Part shown: in pieces, positions 15,791 to 25,373 of the stretch | How positions within the stretch are numbered: the stretch's first letter is position 1 | How the letters are laid out: each line of letters begins with the position of its first letter | Assembly (NCBI GenBank): GCA_900498245.1 | Contig: LS998015.1 | Location: forward strand, 1,111,543 to 1,175,542 | DNA length: 64,000 nt | Source: Candidatus Zixiibacteriota bacterium | GTDB lineage: Bacteria; Zixibacteria; MSB-5A5; GN15; PGXB01 | Reading direction: 5' to 3' | Notes under the pieces: model-generated | What the model saw: the letters and a program-made list of their open reading frames with translations, nothing else | Told to the model about the DNA's origin: nothing | Databases searched by the model: none | Made by a program: the position numbers and the translations under genes

Positions 15791-16831
15791 ATGAAAAATA
15801 AGAAGATAGATTATGCGTCGGCCGGTGTCGATATTGCCGCCGCCGACAGGGCCAAAGAGAAGATCAAAGTTCTCGCCCGCTCGACATTCAACGATTCGGT
15901 CTTATCCGAGATAGGGGCTTTCGGGGGATTTTTCAGGCCGAATCTGAAACAATATGAGGAACCGGTATTTATTTCATCGACCGACGGGGTCGGCACCAAA
16001 TTGAAAATTGCCTTTATGACAGGACGGCACAATACGGTAGGTGAAGATCTGGTAAATCATTGTATCAATGATATTCTGGTCCATGGGGCGGGGCCGCTTT
16101 TCTTTCTGGATTATATCGCCACCGGAAAACTGGAGCCGGAAATGGTGGCACAAATAGTGGAAGGGCTGGCGCGGGGATGCAAAAATGCCGGAATGGCTTT
16201 GGTAGGCGGAGAAACGGCGGAGATGCCGGACTTTTATGCCCCCGGGGAATATGATCTGGCCGGTTTTATTGTCGGAATAGTTGACCGAAACAAGATTATC
16301 AACGGTCAGAATATAAAGCCCGGAGATATCGCTATCGGATTACCTTCGACCGGGCTTCATACCAACGGCTACTCTCTGGCCCGCAAAGTGATTTTTGAAA
16401 TCGGCGGGATGAAGCCGGATGACAGGATACCTGAATGGGGCCAGACGATTGGGGAATCTCTTCTGGCGACTCATCGATCTTACTTGAAGCCGGTTATGGC
16501 GGTTCTGGAAAAGGTCGGGATAAAAGGAATGGCCCATATTACCGGCGGCGGAATTCCGGGAAATCTGAATCGTATACTTCCCGAGGAAATAGACGCGGTG
16601 ATTGATAAGAAATCCTGGGAACGGCTCCCGATATTTGATTTTATAAAGCGGACCGGGTCCATTGAAGAAGACGACATGTATCCGGCTTTTAATATGGGAA
16701 TCGGGTTTATTCTGGTGACGGCACCGGAGGATGCGGATCAAGTCTGCGATATCCTGAAGATTATCGGCGAAAAGCCGTATATCATTGGTAAAATGGTTAA
16801 AGGCGAAAAGAAAGTAGTATTGAAGGGCTAA
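15791..16831 (+). CDS. purM: Phosphoribosylformylglycinamidine cyclo-ligase (AIR synthetase)
   Basis: Fifth step of purine synthesis: ATP-dependent ring closure of FGAM to AIR. The 346-residue protein has the family's opening DYASAGVDI, the ATP/substrate loop STDGVGTKLKIA, the HCINDILVHGAGPLFFLDY segment, GGETAEMPDFY and the C-terminal MAHITGGGIPGNLNRILP. Length matches typical PurM (about 345). ATG 15791 is chosen over ATG 15767 because the family starts close to the DYASAGVD motif. The next gene, gpmI, begins three bases after the stop, so they form an operon. Confidence 0.95.
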   Translation: MKNKKIDYASAGVDIAAADRAKEKIKVLARSTFNDSVLSEIGAFGGFFRPNLKQYEEPVFISSTDGVGTKLKIAFMTGRHNTVGEDLVNHCINDILVHGAGPLFFLDYIATGKLEPEMVAQIVEGLARGCKNAGMALVGGETAEMPDFYAPGEYDLAGFIVGIVDRNKIINGQNIKPGDIAIGLPSTGLHTNGYSLARKVIFEIGGMKPDDRIPEWGQTIGESLLATHRSYLKPVMAVLEKVGIKGMAHITGGGIPGNLNRILPEEIDAVIDKKSWERLPIFDFIKRTGSIEEDDMYPAFNMGIGFILVTAPEDADQVCDILKIIGEKPYIIGKMVKGEKKVVLKG

Positions 16832-16833
16832 AG

Positions 16834-18393
16834 ATGTTTTTGCTATGCATAATGGACGGTTTCGGACTGCGAAAAGAGAGTTATTACAATGCCATAGCGA
16901 TGGCCAAGAAGCCGAATATAGATAAATTGTTTGAAACCTGCCCCCATACCGCCATCGATGGTTCCGGGCTGGCAGTGGGCCTGCCCAAGGGCCAGATGGG
17001 GAATTCCGAAGTGGGGCACCTCAATTTTGGGGCAGGCCGCGTGGTTTATCAGGACATTACGCGGATAGACAAATCAATCAGCGATGGCGACTTTTTCACC
17101 AATAAGGTCTTTCTGGAGGGAATGAAACTGGCGGCCGGGAATAAGACGGCGCTCCATCTTTTCGGACTGGTATCGAACGGTTGCGTTCATTCATCGCTGG
17201 AACATCTCAAGGCGCTGGCTAAAATGGCCAAGGACAACGGCGTGAAGAAACTATTCCTTCATGCTTTCATGGACGGCCGGGATACGTCACCGACCTCGGG
17301 GGCCGGGTACATGCAGGAGATGGTGGAAAATTTCGGCCGAGTCGGGCTCGGCAAGGTGGCCACGGTAATGGGCCGTTATTATGGAATGGATAGAGATAAA
17401 AGGTGGGAAAGAACCGAGAAAGCATATCAGGCCATTGTGAATAAAGTCGGCGAAAGATTTGGTTCACCGGTGGAAGCGATCAAAGAGTCGTACCGGAACG
17501 ATGTGACCGATGAATTTATAGTTCCCGCGGTAATAAATCTTGGAGGAGAGGATGAAGGGAAATTGAAATCGGGCGATGTGGCGCTCTTTTTCAATTTCAG
17601 GGCGGATCGGGTCAGACAGTTATCTTATTTGTTTGTGGGGCGGCAGTATGAAGGATTTCCCCATCCGGATAATCCCAGAATTCATTTAATCACGTTGACC
17701 AATTATGATGCCGAATTGAAAGAAGCGCATGTGGCCTATCCGCCGATTCATCTGACAAATATTTTCGGGGAAATTATTTCTCGTCAGGGCCTGAGGCAAC
17801 TGCGAATCGCGGAGACGGAAAAATATGCTCATGTGACCTATTTTTTCAATGGGGGGGTGGAAAAGCCGTTTGAAAATGAAGATCGCTGTATGATACCGTC
17901 GCCAAAAGTTGCGACGTATGATTTGAAGCCGGAGATGTCGTCGGTGGAAGTGGCCGATGAAACGGTGCGGCGGATTCTTTCGAAGAAATATGATGTCATA
18001 ATCCTTAATTTTGCCAACTGCGACATGGTTGGCCACACGGGGGTTCTGGAGGCGGCCATAAGGGCGGTGGAGGCGGTTGACGCCGGCGTGGGAAAAGTGA
18101 TAAAGGCGGTGGAAGAAGTGAAAGGGCAGGCGATAATAACGGCCGATCACGGCAACGCCGAGCAGATGTATGACCCGGAAACCAAGGGGCCGCATACGGC
18201 ACACACAACCAACCTGGTGCCCTGCATATTTTTTGACGGTTCGGGGGCACATGACGGGGTAAGACTGCGCGATGGCGGCATTCTGGCCGACGTGGCTCCG
18301 ACGATCCTCCAGTATATGAATATTAACCAGCCGGCCGAGATGACCGGCCATTCGCTGTTTGTTCCGGGTGAAGTTCCCATTTCAAAGCATTAA
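16834..18393 (+). CDS. gpmI: 2,3-bisphosphoglycerate-independent phosphoglycerate mutase
   Basis: Glycolytic interconversion of 3- and 2-phosphoglycerate, metal-dependent (Mn2+). The 519-residue protein belongs to the alkaline phosphatase superfamily: CIMDGFGL at the start with the metal aspartate, the phosphoserine nucleophile in GNSEVGH (Ser58), DGRDTSPTSG, the RADRVRQLS segment and the metal ligands in NFANCDMVGHTG and ADHGNAEQM. Length is typical (about 510). Start ATG 16834. Its 3' end overlaps lnt by 35 bp. Confidence 0.95.
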   Translation: MFLLCIMDGFGLRKESYYNAIAMAKKPNIDKLFETCPHTAIDGSGLAVGLPKGQMGNSEVGHLNFGAGRVVYQDITRIDKSISDGDFFTNKVFLEGMKLAAGNKTALHLFGLVSNGCVHSSLEHLKALAKMAKDNGVKKLFLHAFMDGRDTSPTSGAGYMQEMVENFGRVGLGKVATVMGRYYGMDRDKRWERTEKAYQAIVNKVGERFGSPVEAIKESYRNDVTDEFIVPAVINLGGEDEGKLKSGDVALFFNFRADRVRQLSYLFVGRQYEGFPHPDNPRIHLITLTNYDAELKEAHVAYPPIHLTNIFGEIISRQGLRQLRIAETEKYAHVTYFFNGGVEKPFENEDRCMIPSPKVATYDLKPEMSSVEVADETVRRILSKKYDVIILNFANCDMVGHTGVLEAAIRAVEAVDAGVGKVIKAVEEVKGQAIITADHGNAEQMYDPETKGPHTAHTTNLVPCIFFDGSGAHDGVRLRDGGILADVAPTILQYMNINQPAEMTGHSLFVPGEVPISKH

Positions 18394-19948
18394 GACTTTT
18401 TTCTGGCCGCCGGACAGAGCGCTACGCTTAAGGCGGGCGGAATTGACCTTTTGGGGTTTTGTTCTGGCCCTGGCATATATTCCATTGCCGCTCGGTTTCC
18501 TGGCCTGGGTGGCTCTGGTTCGTCCTCTGGAGATCCTGACCGAACTAAAAGGGAAAGCCGTTTTCAAGGCCGCCTATTTTTACTCGCTGATGAGCAATAT
18601 TTTTCTTTTGTACTGGGTGGCGATTGTCACGCCCCCGGGAGCGGTGGCGGCGATTTTCATTTTGTCACTTTACCCGGCGACGATTCTTTCGGCTTTCGTC
18701 AGAATTTATCACTGGAAAAAATATCTGGGACTTATGGCGCTTCCGATTCTGTGGGTGGGAATGGAGTATTTCCGCAGTCTTTCCCAGTTTGCTTTTCCCT
18801 GGACGGATTTGGCCTACAGCCAGGGATATTACCTGACCTTCATTCAAATTGTTTCGGTAATCGGATCTTACGGGTTATCGTTTCTACTGGTGGTAATAAA
18901 TATTTGTATCTGGCAGGCCAAGAGCCGGGTGAATGTGCTGGAATATCGCGTCAGTTTTGGAATAGCGGCTATAATTATTCCGGCGGCTATTTTTCTCTAT
19001 GGCTGGGTGGTCTTTCCGCCCTTGCCGGTTCCGGCTGATGTAAAGGTGTCCCTGCTTCAGGGGAACGTGCCGCTGGAGGTAAAATGGTCCAATGAGAATC
19101 GAGACGAAAATTTCGTATTGTATGATTCGCTGGCGCAGGTAGCCGCGAAAGATTCTTCGGATTTGATGATTTGGCCGGAGACGGCGGCCCCCTGCTACCC
19201 GCGACTGGAGCCGAAGTACCGGGACTGGATCGGGCGGACGGCGGAACGGAGCCATGCCTATCAACTGGTCGGGGCGCTGGAGGTGGAAACCAGGAATAAT
19301 CGGGAAAAGTCGTATAATTCCGCCTTCCAATTTTCGCCCGACGGCACGATGGGGGCCCGCTATGACAAGATTTATCTTGTTCCCTTTTCCGAGCATGTGC
19401 CGTACCAGGATTATATGCCGTTTTTGACGCGGGAATTTCTGGCGCATTATGTAACTTTGATTAAAACCAACAAGATTGAATGGTGGTCGGATTTTTATCC
19501 GGGAGATTCGGCGGTTGTATTCAAGACCGATCAGGCAAATTATTCGGTTCTAATTTGTTTTGAATCGGCCTTTCCCAATTATGTCAGAGAATGTCTGTTG
19601 AAGGGGGCTGAATTCATGGTGAATATAACCAATGATACCTGGTTCGGCCGTTCACCGGGTCCATTTCAGCATATGCGGATTGCGGTCTTCCGGGCCGTGG
19701 AGAACAGGGTCTGGATGGCACGGTGCGCCAACAGCGGCATATCGGCATTAATCGACCCATACGGCCGGGAAACCGTCCGAGCCGGGTTGTTCGAGCGAAA
19801 AGTGGTCTCGGGAAAAGTGGCAGCGCTCGACGAATATACGTTTTTCACGCGGTTCGGACCGGTTGTCGGCAGGTACTCATTATTGCTTACCACTGCCATC
19901 CTCTTTATATTGATTGTGTTATGGTTAAGGGAAAGATTTTTAAGATAG
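18359..19948 (+). CDS. lnt: Apolipoprotein N-acyltransferase
   Basis: Final lipoprotein maturation step, transferring an acyl chain from phospholipid to the N-terminal cysteine in the inner membrane. A 529-residue protein: about six hydrophobic segments in residues 25-215, then the nitrilase domain with the catalytic triad Glu274 (WPETAAP), Lys337 (YDKIYLVPF) and Cys400 (LICFESAFP), and a final membrane segment. The SEHVPY and NDTWFG signatures fit. Start is TTG 18359 or GTG 18368, both within the gpmI end. It ends inside the next gene. Its presence implies triacylated lipoproteins and an outer membrane. Confidence 0.93.
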   Translation: MFRVKFPFQSIKTFFWPPDRALRLRRAELTFWGFVLALAYIPLPLGFLAWVALVRPLEILTELKGKAVFKAAYFYSLMSNIFLLYWVAIVTPPGAVAAIFILSLYPATILSAFVRIYHWKKYLGLMALPILWVGMEYFRSLSQFAFPWTDLAYSQGYYLTFIQIVSVIGSYGLSFLLVVINICIWQAKSRVNVLEYRVSFGIAAIIIPAAIFLYGWVVFPPLPVPADVKVSLLQGNVPLEVKWSNENRDENFVLYDSLAQVAAKDSSDLMIWPETAAPCYPRLEPKYRDWIGRTAERSHAYQLVGALEVETRNNREKSYNSAFQFSPDGTMGARYDKIYLVPFSEHVPYQDYMPFLTREFLAHYVTLIKTNKIEWWSDFYPGDSAVVFKTDQANYSVLICFESAFPNYVRECLLKGAEFMVNITNDTWFGRSPGPFQHMRIAVFRAVENRVWMARCANSGISALIDPYGRETVRAGLFERKVVSGKVAALDEYTFFTRFGPVVGRYSLLLTTAILFILIVLWLRERFLR

Positions 19949-22125
19949 AAATTATTCTGGCGATATGGGCAATCGCCCTCGCGGCGCCGGCGGGGGCCGC
20001 CACATACTCCAATTGGCGGACGTATACCTCGACGGCCCAGGTGCGGTATGTCGATTATTTTGACGATACTTTGCACGTCATGACCTCCGGAGGGTATTTG
20101 AAAATAGATCCCGCGACCGCGGGCATGACCAAAATTACGAATGATGACGGACTGGGGACAAATGACCTGTATTATATACTGAAAGATTCCTCGCAAGAAG
20201 TATGGCTGGCGGGGTACGGGCGTCTCTTGAGACGGGACGGGGACATATACCAACCATATATCTTTTTCGATCGCAGCGATAACCTTCTCAACTTGTACAG
20301 TCTGGCCGACGACAACGAGCAACTCTGGGTCGGGACATCGGCAGGCCTGACCCTGTTTTCGAAAAATATCGACGGCGGTCAGATTGAGGATTCCTATGAC
20401 CGTTTCGGGAATTTCAATCCCGGGCCGGCCGTCTATGATATTCTGTTAGTCGGCGACACCATCTGGATCGCGACATCGTCAGGACTGGCCGTGGCCGACA
20501 AGAGCCGTCCGGATCTGCTGAAATCTTTCGCAAATTGGAAGACCTTCAATTCCGGCAATTATCCGGAACTTCTTTACGACACGGTCTCGGCCCTGGCCTA
20601 TTATCACGGTCATATTTACCTGGGGACCAGAAAGAGCGCTTATTACATATCAATAGAGGGGGGAGATACCGCATTTGTACGGGTTCCAACGAGGGCCACG
20701 ACAAAAGTCAATCATATGCGGGTGGAAGCGGATACGCTATATATTTATTCCACCGGGGGATATTTTATAGTAACGGATTCAGTGACAATCTGGGGCGATA
20801 TCACATCATTTCCAAATGCGGCTTTTTCAAGCGGCTATGTGACGTCCCAGGGACTCTGGCTCGGGATGCTGCTCAATGGTCTCTATTACGGAGAGGGGGC
20901 GCATTTTACAAAGTACGACGATGGCGGTTTGCCTTCGAATGATGTCACCGCACTCTATGCCGATGATTCGGGAAGAGTCGGGGCCTGTTTCAGATTGTCC
21001 GGGGCCGCCAAATTCGAGAGCGGCAGTTGGAGTCCATTGACTATGAATACCGGATCCGGCGCGGTAGCGGTGGCGATCGATAGGGACAATGCGACCTGGG
21101 TCGGTACCTGGGGAAACGGGCTGAACTATGCCGGAAATGATACCAACATAAATTATGATGAAAATAATTCCACCCTGCGCGGCGTGCTGGAAGCCCCCAG
21201 TTATGTCGTGGTCAACGGGTTGGCGACGAACGGTCGATATCTTTATGTCAATTGCTATCGGGCCCTTGACGGCAATCCCCTGTCGATCGTTGATTTAGAG
21301 AATCGAAACAGATGGGTATCGTTCGGCGTTGCCGATGGAATTGCGACGGATCAAGTCGATGCGATCGATATTTTCGGCAATTATGTCGCCATCGGAAGCG
21401 AGTACAGCGGGGTATATTATTTATATCTGGGGGATGATCCTTTCAATAAGAGCGATGATTCCGCGGTCAATTTTCGGGAGGACAATTCCTGGCTGGGATC
21501 CAATAATGTCAACACGGTCAAATTCGACAACCACGGCGTTTTGTGGGCGGGGACGAAATACGGCCTGTCGCGCTATGATGACGGTATCGAGCGATTCGTG
21601 AATGTCATCCTGCCGGACGGTTTCGGCCCCGAAGTAACACACCTTCTTTTCGACCGCCGCGACAATATCTGGATCGGGGCCCGCAACGGGCTGGCCCGGT
21701 ATGACGCCGCCCAACATTCCATGGAAGTTTTTACCAACCTGAATTCAGGTCTGGCCGACAACATGATTACGGCCCTGGCCATCAATCCGATTACCAATGA
21801 TCTCTGGATCGGGACACCGTCAGGGATTTCAATTCTTAAATCAAGTATCGGCCCGCCCACAACGGAGGCCGCAAAAGTGATTGCCTTCCCGAATCCGTAT
21901 GTAGTCAGAAGTTCCGATGATGTATTGAACTTCAATTATCAAGGAAACGCCACGGTGCGGATATTCACTCCCACCGGCGATCTGGTAAAAGAGTTTGATG
22001 TCAATATTCCCTGGGACGGAACCAATCAGGACGGGAAAGAAGCGGCATCGGGAGTGTATCTTTTTCTTTTGAAGGCATCAGACGGAAGTATCGGCCGGGG
22101 AAAAATCCTTCTGGTTCGGCAGTAA
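19921..22125 (+). CDS. PorZ-like two-component-regulator propeller protein with T9SS sorting domain
   Basis: A 734-residue exported protein. Residues 1-29 look like a signal peptide (hydrophobic IEIILAIWAIALAAPAGA ending AAT). The body is a series of beta-propeller blades of the Reg_prop type (LWVGTSAGL, IWIATSSGLAVADK, LWAGTKYGLSRYDD, IWIGARNGLARYD, LWIGTPSGISIL). The last ~85 residues, from VIAFPNPYVV to GKILLVRQ, are a FlgD-like/T9SS type A sorting domain. This layout resembles PorZ of the T9SS attachment complex, but many FCB proteins share it. ATG 19921 lies 28 bp inside lnt. The next gene starts at the shared base of its TAA (TAATG). Confidence 0.8.
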   Translation: MVKGKIFKIEIILAIWAIALAAPAGAATYSNWRTYTSTAQVRYVDYFDDTLHVMTSGGYLKIDPATAGMTKITNDDGLGTNDLYYILKDSSQEVWLAGYGRLLRRDGDIYQPYIFFDRSDNLLNLYSLADDNEQLWVGTSAGLTLFSKNIDGGQIEDSYDRFGNFNPGPAVYDILLVGDTIWIATSSGLAVADKSRPDLLKSFANWKTFNSGNYPELLYDTVSALAYYHGHIYLGTRKSAYYISIEGGDTAFVRVPTRATTKVNHMRVEADTLYIYSTGGYFIVTDSVTIWGDITSFPNAAFSSGYVTSQGLWLGMLLNGLYYGEGAHFTKYDDGGLPSNDVTALYADDSGRVGACFRLSGAAKFESGSWSPLTMNTGSGAVAVAIDRDNATWVGTWGNGLNYAGNDTNINYDENNSTLRGVLEAPSYVVVNGLATNGRYLYVNCYRALDGNPLSIVDLENRNRWVSFGVADGIATDQVDAIDIFGNYVAIGSEYSGVYYLYLGDDPFNKSDDSAVNFREDNSWLGSNNVNTVKFDNHGVLWAGTKYGLSRYDDGIERFVNVILPDGFGPEVTHLLFDRRDNIWIGARNGLARYDAAQHSMEVFTNLNSGLADNMITALAINPITNDLWIGTPSGISILKSSIGPPTTEAAKVIAFPNPYVVRSSDDVLNFNYQGNATVRIFTPTGDLVKEFDVNIPWDGTNQDGKEAASGVYLFLLKASDGSIGRGKILLVRQ

Positions 22126-23066
22126 TGTCGCTTAAAATATTTTCGACTCATGACCTTCCACGGGAAGAGTGGGACAGACTCACGAAAGATTCCTTTCTGT
22201 CATCGTACGAATTCGCGCGATTATGGGAGATCTTTGGCGGCTGTCCAATTTTTCTGGCTCAGGAGACCCATGGGGCGCTCACCAGCGGACTGACGGGAGT
22301 GATTTTCGGGCGTTCCTTTTACCGCCGTTTCAAATCAATGCCTGACGGACTTACCGGAGGGATTGTGAACGACGGGAAAATGGATGCCGAGGAAATTAAG
22401 AGCGCCAACCATGAATTCACCAATTATCTAAAGGGTCGGGGATTTGCCCGAATCGATATTTATAGTCCGCGATGGCCGATTGAAGAAGCCGGCTTTAACA
22501 AGCGGGATGTTATGACTCAAGTAGTTGATTTAACCGGAGAGTATAAACCGTCGGATGCCGAAGTCCCGCGCCATATTCGGCACGGCCTAAAGGGGGATGG
22601 TGTTGTCGCGGAGCGGATTGATGGGGAGGATCTGGAATCGTTTTACAAATTGGTGCTTGAAACAGCATCCCGGCACGGACAGAAACCGCGATATCCGCTG
22701 GTGTTTTTCAAAAGACTTCGGGCAATGGCCGAGAACGATAAAAGGATTATCTGGCCGGCGGTGTATCATGATGGCCGTCTGGCGGCCGCCCATATATATT
22801 TTCTGGAACGGGGGGAATTATTCCACTGGCAGGGTTTCTCCTCGCAGGAACACTGGAATCTCAAACCGAATCATCTGCTTTTGAATTTTATAATTGAATT
22901 TGCCCGAAGGAGCGGAATTGGCAGTCTCGATTTGGGCGGCTCGCCGCCGGAAGCCGCGGGACTTCGGGAATTCAAAGCCGGCTGGGGCGGCAAAGATGTC
23001 TGCCGGAATTATTATACGCACTTAAACGGTTTCGGGAAATTGTACTTTAGAGGCAAGAGACGATGA
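22125..23066 (+). CDS. FemAB/GNAT-like aminoacyl or acyl transferase
   Basis: A 313-residue protein of the FemAB-like acetyltransferase fold. It starts SLKIFSTHDLPREEWDRL, typical of this group, and has the central RHIRHGLKGDGVV and the second-half core LAAAHIYFLERGELFHWQGFS followed by LDLGGSPPEAAGLREFKAGWG. FemAB proteins add amino acids to peptidoglycan or acyl groups to surface glycans. Here its place among glycosyltransferases suggests modification of a surface polymer. The start overlaps the stop of the previous gene and its end overlaps the next by four bases, so it is translationally coupled on both sides. Confidence 0.78.
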   Translation: MSLKIFSTHDLPREEWDRLTKDSFLSSYEFARLWEIFGGCPIFLAQETHGALTSGLTGVIFGRSFYRRFKSMPDGLTGGIVNDGKMDAEEIKSANHEFTNYLKGRGFARIDIYSPRWPIEEAGFNKRDVMTQVVDLTGEYKPSDAEVPRHIRHGLKGDGVVAERIDGEDLESFYKLVLETASRHGQKPRYPLVFFKRLRAMAENDKRIIWPAVYHDGRLAAAHIYFLERGELFHWQGFSSQEHWNLKPNHLLLNFIIEFARRSGIGSLDLGGSPPEAAGLREFKAGWGGKDVCRNYYTHLNGFGKLYFRGKRR

Positions 23067-24136
23067 AAATATTGCTTCTGGCCGACGGGCGCTCGGTTCA
23101 TACGGAAAGATTCAGAAAGGGTCTCAGGGACGCGGGGGCCGAAGTAAAACTGGCGTCGCTCGAACCGGGGGAAGCCGTGGACTATCCAATAAAGAGAAAA
23201 TCTTCTCTAAATAGCATTAATTACTTTCTGGCCGGGAGACAAATAAGGGAACTGACAGAATCGTTCGATCCGGATATTGTCAATCCGCACTTTGTGTCGG
23301 GGTACGGATATACCGTAGCCGTCTCGAAAGTCTGGAAACAAAAACCGGTGGTTCTGCATGGTCTCGGTTCCGATATTTTGGTTTCACCCCGCAAATCTTT
23401 TCTTCATAAATGGAGAGTGATTAAGTCGTTGGAATGCGCCACCAGGGTGGTGGTGGATTCGCAATATCTTTCGAATGAAATTAAAAAGTTGAATCCGGAA
23501 ATAGAGCCGGCCGTTATTCCCTGGGGTGTCGAGGAAGCGGTTTTGCAGATTTTTCTAAAGAAAGAAGGCGCCAATATCGATTCCGGTCGGCCCAGACAGG
23601 TATTGATTCCGCGTCCGCATAATCCGGTTTACAATAACAATTTCATAATCGAAGCACTCGGGGATATGGTCAGGAAAAGGCGGATTGTCCTGACATTTCC
23701 GGCTCGGGGAGATGATTATAAAGTATTTCGCAGGAGATGCGAGCGGGAATTTCCCGAAGGAGGAATCAATTTCTATGGATTTCTGCCCCGCCGGGAATAT
23801 ATAAAGTTTCTGGGGGGATTCGATATATACCTTTCGGCCGCCCTTTCGGATTCTTCGCCGGCCTCGCTCATAGAGGCAATGGGGGCGGGCCTGTTTCCGG
23901 TAGTCGGCGATGTGCCGGGAGTGAGAGAATGGGCGAATGATGACAGCAGTATCCTATTCGATGTGAAGGATAAAGAATCTCTTGAAAGCGGCCTAAGACG
24001 CCTTCTATCGGGAAAACTGAATTATCGAGGGATCCTTCTGAAGAACCATCGCAAAGTGCGCAGTGAAGCCCTATTTTCGGAAAATATCCGGCAGACTCTG
24101 AGTATAATGGAGGCCATGATTGGCCGAAAAGTATAG
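23063..24136 (+). CDS. Glycosyltransferase family 4
   Basis: A 357-residue GT-B transferase. The N-terminal half contains KILLLADGRSVHTERF and VVLHGLGSDILVSPRK. The C-terminal half has VNFYGFLPRREY-type and LSDSSPASLIEAMGAGLFPVVGDVPGVREWAN, the donor-binding E-containing loop. Starts at ATG 23063 with a four-base ATGA overlap. Part of the FemAB-GT4-GT4-GT2 run that probably makes one surface glycan. Confidence 0.87.
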   Translation: MKILLLADGRSVHTERFRKGLRDAGAEVKLASLEPGEAVDYPIKRKSSLNSINYFLAGRQIRELTESFDPDIVNPHFVSGYGYTVAVSKVWKQKPVVLHGLGSDILVSPRKSFLHKWRVIKSLECATRVVVDSQYLSNEIKKLNPEIEPAVIPWGVEEAVLQIFLKKEGANIDSGRPRQVLIPRPHNPVYNNNFIIEALGDMVRKRRIVLTFPARGDDYKVFRRRCEREFPEGGINFYGFLPRREYIKFLGGFDIYLSAALSDSSPASLIEAMGAGLFPVVGDVPGVREWANDDSSILFDVKDKESLESGLRRLLSGKLNYRGILLKNHRKVRSEALFSENIRQTLSIMEAMIGRKV

Positions 24137-25373
24137 AAGAGTTCTTCTGGTATCATATTACTTCCCGCCGCTCGGAATGGGAGGGGTGGGGCGCCCTCTC
24201 GGTTTGTTTAAATATCTTCCTCGATTCGGTTTCGACGTAACGGTCCTTACGGTAAAAAAGATTCTTTATCCGGAGTATGACCATTCGCTGCTGGAGGATC
24301 GCGAGGACCCGAGGATAGTCCGGACCGGTTCATACGATCCGGCGCGAATGCTGTATTTGCTGGGAGTACGTACCGGCAGGGAAGGGTGGGGGCGGGGCCG
24401 AGCGAGAAGCAGATATTTTCCCGATTCGAAAATCGGATGGAAAAGGTTTGTCGTTCGCAAGGCAAAACGGCTGATTGCAGAGAGCAAATTTGATGCAATT
24501 ATAACGACATCGCCGCCGATAACGGCTCATCTGGCCGGATTAGAGTTAAAGGATAAATTCGGTCTTCCCTGGATAGCCGATTTTCGGGATTTGTGGTTTT
24601 CCCGTCCGATTGAAGAAGTCTATGGGGAAATTAAGCTGGTGGAAAAAGCGAGAGAGTTGAAAGACAGGATATTGAAAGCCGCCGACGAGATAGTAGTAGT
24701 GAATAATGATATAAAGAAATATTTGGGGAAAGGGACCGTGATAACCAACGGAGCCGATCCGGGGCTCATAGATGTCTGGCGTTCAGCCAAGACTCATCCG
24801 ATAAATAAATTCATGATCGGCGTACTGGGGACGATTAACAACCTATGCCCCATTGAACCGCTTTTCAAGGCCCTGGCAATTCTCGGCAATGAAAAAGGCC
24901 CGACGGATAAAGAAATTTATATAATTCATGCCGGACACTATGATAAAAGTATGATGGCAGATCTGCAGGCAAAATACGGGCTTCATGACAGGGTAGATCT
25001 GAAAGGTTATCTTCCGAGAAAAGAGGCGATTAAGACTCTGGCGGAAGCGGACCTGCTTTATCTGGGAGTAGGAGGTTTTGCCGGTCCCGATATTTTGCCG
25101 GGACGGATTTTCGACTACCTGATTTCCGGCAAACCGATTTTAGGGGTGGCCCCGGAGAAGTCCGATGCGGCTAAATTGATCCGGGAATATGATCAGGGCA
25201 AGGTTATTGCGGCCGACGATTTAGAGGGAATTGCATCATTTATTAAAGGGTTTCGGAAAGATAATGGAGCCGAACACAATTTTGCCGTGAAAGAGGCCGC
25301 TGATTTGACGAGATATACCTCGCTCGCAATGGCCGAAAAATATGCCGATATTCTGGGGCATATTATCCGATGA
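24120..25373 (+). CDS. Glycosyltransferase family 4 (WcaI-like)
   Basis: A 417-residue GT-B transferase beginning RRVLLVSYYFPPLGMGGVGRP, the start typical of WcaI/colanic-acid-type GT4 enzymes. It continues with TSPPITAHLAGLELKDKFGLPWIADFRDLW and, in the C-terminal half, GLHDRVDLKGYLPRKEAIKTL and ILPGRIFDYLISGKPILGVAP. The start is TTG 24120, inside the previous gene by 17 bp; no ATG is near, and the GLPWIADFRD context confirms the frame. The next gene overlaps by four bases. Confidence 0.87.
   Translation: MAEKYRRVLLVSYYFPPLGMGGVGRPLGLFKYLPRFGFDVTVLTVKKILYPEYDHSLLEDREDPRIVRTGSYDPARMLYLLGVRTGREGWGRGRARSRYFPDSKIGWKRFVVRKAKRLIAESKFDAIITTSPPITAHLAGLELKDKFGLPWIADFRDLWFSRPIEEVYGEIKLVEKARELKDRILKAADEIVVVNNDIKKYLGKGTVITNGADPGLIDVWRSAKTHPINKFMIGVLGTINNLCPIEPLFKALAILGNEKGPTDKEIYIIHAGHYDKSMMADLQAKYGLHDRVDLKGYLPRKEAIKTLAEADLLYLGVGGFAGPDILPGRIFDYLISGKPILGVAPEKSDAAKLIREYDQGKVIAADDLEGIASFIKGFRKDNGAEHNFAVKEAADLTRYTSLAMAEKYADILGHIIR

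Noticed and set aside
17686-18351. 221-codon minus-strand frame
   Set aside because: Lies wholly antisense to gpmI, whose conserved motifs explain the DNA.
19723-19920. Upstream extension of the propeller protein
   Set aside because: This part overlaps lnt in another frame; the signal peptide begins at ATG 19921.
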